Below, piece after piece: positions 59,990 through 64,000 of a stretch of 64,000 nucleotides of DNA. The notes below the pieces were generated by a model that did no database searches, was not told where the DNA came from, and was given only the letters and a program-made list of their open reading frames with translations. The DNA comes from Bathymodiolus brooksi (lineage: Eukaryota; Mollusca; Bivalvia; Mytilida; Modiolidae). The first letter of the stretch is position 1. Each line of letters opens with the position of its first letter. The stretch lies in the NCBI GenBank assembly GCA_963680875.1, contig OY804590.1:18972640-19036639 (forward strand), read 5' to 3'. Both the position numbers and the translations under genes were made by a program.

Positions 59990-60170
59990 ATTTCAAATAC
60001 AATTATACATAGTTTTAAATTTTTTGTTTTGTTTTATTCACACTTTTGATTTCACTTTATTTCACTTTATGAAATTTATGTAAAAATTTTTGTAAATACC
60101 CACGCATGCAACAATACGTAATCTTCAACGTCTTGAAGGAGTATTGTATACCTAAAGAAGAAGAAGAAAG

Positions 60171-60335
60171 ATCGAGTAACACGAACCCCACTAAAAACTG
60201 GGGGTGAACTCATGTGTTCCGGAAGGGTAGGCAGTTCTTGCTCCACTATTGACATCCGCCGTGTTAATCTAGTCACAAACCCGGTAATAATTCGTGAATG
60301 AGGAAAGGACCGGGAAGTGTTTACGACAAGTGGAG
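60171..60335 (-). mobile_element. Retroelement 3' end, part 2
   Basis: atcgagtaacacgaacccc, gggggtgaactcatgtgttc and ctccactattgacatccgcc match 61098-61250. The similarity ends about where the coding stop of the family lies, so this copy keeps only 3' UTR. Confidence 0.75.
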
Positions 60336-60970
60336 CTATAAAAATTAACTACCTATGAAAATAAGCTACATCGTAGCATAAACTTATAGGATTTATCTCC
60401 CTTATCATGTTTACCAAAATACAAATTCTGTATTTCCAATGGAGGGACAAAATGAAAAACTGCATGCACATAAACCGGAAAAGAGTTGCTGGTTGACAAA
60501 GAGAGACATTTAGTCCTACACAATATAAAATAAACAATAGATATTAGTGGTGTTTATAGTTGAACAACAAGATGCTACTTGTATAGCATGTGATTAAGTT
60601 ACAAACTATCTTTTTTTCAATTTACCAACAGAGTTAAGCACGATGTATCATTTTTACAGCTATTAAACATAAATTGGTGGACTATTTATGGTAGAATTTA
60701 ATATTTATTTGATAATGGGAATTCATTTGTTTCAAGTTCGAATTCAAATTTAATGCAAAAACGTATTTAAATGGTATTATACTTATTTTATATATTTATT
60801 ATTAATCACACTTTTATTATTGCTAACCGTGTTACCCTCTTGAAATAAAGAAATCAACCCATTTACTTACTTATTGACACTGTCTTCTGAATTCAATAAA
60901 TAGATGAATTTATGTTCCATATTTAATATTGAAAGAACTGGTCGCTATTAGATTCATATTTTTGGCATAC
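60336..60970. other. AT-rich non-coding sequence
   Basis: No exon, RNA gene or repeat is recognised. Confidence 0.4.
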
Positions 60971-60974
60971 TAAT

Positions 60975-61340
60975 AAGAAGAGTTTGAAGATACCAAAGGG
61001 GCAATCAAAATCCGGATATCGGACAACACAATGACCAAAAGAAAAAGTACAAAAGGACAAACAACTATCAACAAAACATACATATAAAACTAAAGATCGA
61101 GTAACACGAAACCCACAAAAAACAGGGGGTGAACTCAGGTGCTCCGGAAGGGTAAGCAGTTCCTGCTCCACTAGTGTCACCCGTCGTGTTAATCTAGTTC
61201 CAAACCCGGTGATATGTATGAACGAGGAAAGCAACAGGAAATGCTTACGCCAAGTGGAACATATCCGTGGTCACTTGTGACACAGATATTCCATAACGGT
61301 CAACCAAGTCGTGGTGGCGACCGTAAAACTTTCGAAATGA
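60975..61340 (-). mobile_element. Truncated retroelement 3' end with intact coding tail
   Basis: In minus-strand order it has a coding tail (61340-61245), a 3' UTR (61244-61010) and one terminal 35-bp unit (about 60980-61010). It gives the reference for reading the copies at 1-1070, 39425-42400 and 58843-60335. Confidence 0.8.
61245..61340 (-). pseudogene. C-terminus of the retroelement reverse-transcriptase-type protein
   Basis: The minus strand reads FRKFYGRHHDLVDRYGISVS then QVTTDMFHLA and TAA. I recognise this ending from an abundant bivalve retroelement protein. It is 5'-truncated. Only about 30 codons remain. Confidence 0.7.
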
Positions 61341-61628
61341 ATGTATTTCATCTTCTCTAGGTAATAACTATAGGATTTTCAAGGAGCCATTCGAAACTGA
61401 AACTAATTGCACACTCTTGATGACAATTTCTTATTTGGATTTTGTAAATATAGAACCCTAAATCATAACTTTTCAACAGAATGCGGAAGATGGCATAGTA
61501 TAAATTTGTTTATATACATGTACTCAAAAAGTCGCTTTTGATGTGTCTTCAGAAGGATTGTGAAAGGGCGAACAGTTGACGTTGCACAATGTAATTGTAT
61601 TGTTCGTTATCTATTGTCATTTATGTAG

Positions 61629-61680
61629 ACAATATGCATTCGCTGAGAAACAGGCCAGAAATGATCAACAAAGACTCATC
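61629..61680 (+). CDS. Candidate short exon (weak)
   Basis: A T-rich acceptor (TTGTCATTTATGTAG) precedes about 52 nt with one open frame (QYAFAEKQARNDQQRLIG), and GTAGTG follows. The donor overlaps the start of a SINE, which weakens the case. No partner exon is identified. Confidence 0.2.
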
Positions 61681-62014
61681 GGTAGTGTAATCGTCAGCGT
61701 GCTCACCTCGAGTGCGGTAGATCGTGTGTTCGAGCCCCGGTCGGGTCAAACCAAAGACTATGACATTGGGTTTTGTTGCTTCTCCGTTAAGCACGCAGCA
61801 GGCTCGGAATCAGAATAATGTGTCCGAGTGGAGCGACATGTCAATCCGCGGACTGTTGTTTCAGTGAGCTAGCAGTATAAAACACAAACTAAGCATGTTG
61901 GTCTAGTACAAAGCGGACCTCATCATCATCTCATTGCAAATTAACTTGTTCTCGCCATGATATAGCTGAAAAATTGTTGAGTTGGCGTTAAACAACAATC
62001 GCTCAATCACTCAC
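61668..62014 (+). mobile_element. Full tRNA-derived SINE
   Basis: Box A-like tagtgtaatcg (61683) and box B-like gtgttcgagcc (61726) are followed by a body with tgttggtctagtacaaagcg and cttgttctcgccatgatata, and the tail ttggcgttaaacaacaatcg. It is the most complete of the SINE copies here. Confidence 0.8.
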
Positions 62015-62445
62015 TAAAGCTGCTACATAAAATTTTTATATTTCCCGACAATGTACGTATATTGTGTTTATTCTGCGATGTCATATAGTTAAAAAAAACC
62101 TACCAAATATAAACAGACGTCGTTCTAAACGTTTTTGACGTTGCGCTTATATTGTTAGTTTCTTGTCGTGACTCAACATGAATCAGATACCAGAAAAACT
62201 ATATATTGGTAAAAATACAAAAATCATAAGCAACATGTGATGAAAGAACACAGATCAGCTTACAAGTTTTATATAAAAAAAATGATATTGAACCTACTTT
62301 TAAATGACCCTGACCAAAACATCGGCAATCTATCTAAACCTTAAAAGCCGTTGTCATATATATCATCCTTACGTACAGATAAAACAGGTGTCACACCAAT
62401 GACGAGCGATAGGCAGATCACAGATGACACAAAAGAAAAATCCAA
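62015..62445. other. AT-rich non-coding sequence
   Basis: Nothing recognised before the final array. Confidence 0.4.
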
Positions 62446-64000
62446 CATCCTCATTAAAAACAGTTTCAGTCGTTATTTACTGTGGAACCACAATACAACA
62501 TCCTTAACAGTGTCAGTTGTTATTCACTGTGGAACCACAATACAACATCCTTAACAGTGTCAGTCGTTATTCACTGTGGAATCACAAGACAATATCCCTA
62601 ACAGTGCCAGTCGTTATTCACTGTGGAACCACAAAACAACATCCCTAACAGTGTCAGTCGTTATTTACCGTGGAATCACAAGAAAACATCCCTAACAGTG
62701 TCAGTCGTTATTTACCGTGGAATCACAAGACAACATCCCTAACAGTGTCAGTCGTTATTCACTGTGGAATCACAAGACAATATCCCTAACAGTGCCAGTC
62801 GTTATTCACTGTGGAACCACAAAACAACATCCCTAACAGTGTCAGTCGTTATTTACCGTGGAATCACAAGACAACATCCCTAACAGTGTCAGTCGTTATT
62901 TACCGTGGAATCACAAGACAACATCCCTAACAGTGTCAGTCGTTATTCACTGTGGAACCACAAGACAACATCCCTAACAGTGTCAGTCGTTATTCACCGT
63001 GGAATCACAAGACAACATCCCTAACAGTGTCAGTCGTTATTCACTGTGGAATCACAAGACAATATCCCTAACAGTGCCAGTCGTTATTCACTGTGGAATC
63101 ACAAGACAATATCCCTAACAGTGTCAGTCGTTATTCACCGTGGAACCACAATACAACATCCTTAACAGTGTCAGTTGTTATTCACCGTGGAATCACAAGA
63201 CAACATCCCTAACAGTGTCAGTCGTTATTCACTGTGGAATCACAAGACAATATCCCTAACAGTGCCAGTCGTTATTCACTGTGGAACCACAAAACAACAT
63301 CCCTAACAGTGTCAGTCGTTATTTACCGTGGAATCACAAGACAACATCCCTAACAGTGTCAGTCGTTATTTACCGTGGAATCACAAGACAACATCCCTAA
63401 CAGTGTCAGTCGTTATTCACTGTGGAACCACAAGACAACATCCCTAACAGTGTCAGTCGTTATTCACTGTGGAATCACAAGACAACATCCCTAACAGTGT
63501 CAGTCGTTATTCACTGTGGAACCACAAGACAACATCCCTAACAGTGTCAGTCGTTATTTACTGTGGAACCACAAAACAACATCCCTAACAGTGTCAGTCG
63601 TTATTCACCGTGGAATCACAAGACAACATCCCTAACAGTGTCAGTCGTTATTTACCGTGGAATCACAAGACAACATCCCTAACAGTGTCAGTCGTTATTC
63701 ACTGTGGAACCACAAGACAACATCCCTAACAGTGTCAGTCGTTATTCATCGTGGAATCACAAGACAACATCCCTAACAGTGTCAGTCGTTATTCACTGTG
63801 GAACCACAAGACAACATCCCTAACAGTGTCAGTTATTATTCACCGTGGAACCACAAAACAACATCCCTAACAGTGTCAGTCGTTATTCACCGTGGAATCA
63901 CAAGACAACATCCCTAACAGTGTCAGTCGTTATTTACCGTGGAATAACAAGACAACATCCCTAACAGTGTCAGTCGTTATTCACTGTGGAACCACAAGAC
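62446..64000 (+). repeat. 47-bp tandem array, about 33 copies, cut by the window end
   Basis: The unit is tcagtcgttattcactgtgg, then aaccacaagacaacatccct and aacagtg. Variants (ttaccg/tcactg/tcaccg; aacca/aatca) recur in blocks, showing segmental duplication inside the array. Confidence 0.95.

Larger units (their letters stand above)
58967..60170 (+). mobile_element. 5'-truncated LINE (Jockey/CR1-like) inserted in the retroelement
   Basis: Comparison with the uninterrupted copy at 60975-61340 shows the insertion lies between aactaaag and atcgagtaac. A flanking aaag occurs on both sides, consistent with a short target duplication. The LINE starts inside its reverse-transcriptase domain and ends with an (aag)n-type tail (60156-60170). 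Confidence 0.75.

Noticed and set aside
61680..61750. tRNA gene (box A and box B).
   Set aside because: It is the head of a full SINE with the molluscan tail.
62351..62554. A 67-codon plus-strand frame.
   Set aside because: Its second half is the 47-bp array and nothing supports the first half.

Overview
The window looks like nuclear DNA of a bivalve mollusc, most likely a mussel relative. It is AT-rich, with spliced genes, tRNA-derived SINEs ending in the molluscan type of tail (gcgttaaacaacaat), non-LTR retrotransposon fragments, many MITEs and very large tandem arrays. Nothing prokaryotic is seen. The species call is inference from repeat families I recognise, not from a search.

Layout. 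1-1003: 35-bp array, the amplified 3' tip of a retroelement. 1819-5733: a 3.9-kb DNA transposon with 21-bp perfect terminal inverted repeats, a TTA target duplication and a two-exon transposase-like gene broken by two frame shifts. 5814-39047: six plus-strand exons of a host gene, giving 260 C-terminal residues. All exon phases agree and the last exon ends in a stop. Its introns are nearly filled with satellites: a 73-bp array of about 18.3 kb (7399-25700), a 28-bp array (26526-26883), a 35-bp C-rich array of about 8.7 kb (27067-35790), a 42-bp array (36836-37125) and a 27-bp array (37162-38550). 39425-42400: a minus-strand retroelement remnant in which 97 bp of coding sequence was amplified about 26 times. 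42486-43990: a TIR-bounded non-autonomous element, followed by a foldback element. 45725-46984: 34-bp array with a LINE fragment inserted at its right edge. 47868-50641: 49-bp array. 50670-55500: SINEs, MITEs and a candidate 39-nt exon. 55548-56918: a 456-codon exon of an unrecognised gene. 57121-62014: MITE, a retroelement copy split by a LINE, another copy of the same retroelement, and a SINE. 62446-64000: 47-bp array running off the window.

About 60% of the window is tandem repeat, in ten large arrays with unrelated units. At least two arrays are amplified pieces of one retroelement family, and a third matches a sequence dispersed elsewhere in the window. The most notable items are the transposon of a superfamily I cannot assign, the host gene whose introns are satellite arrays, and the satellite made from reverse-transcriptase coding sequence.
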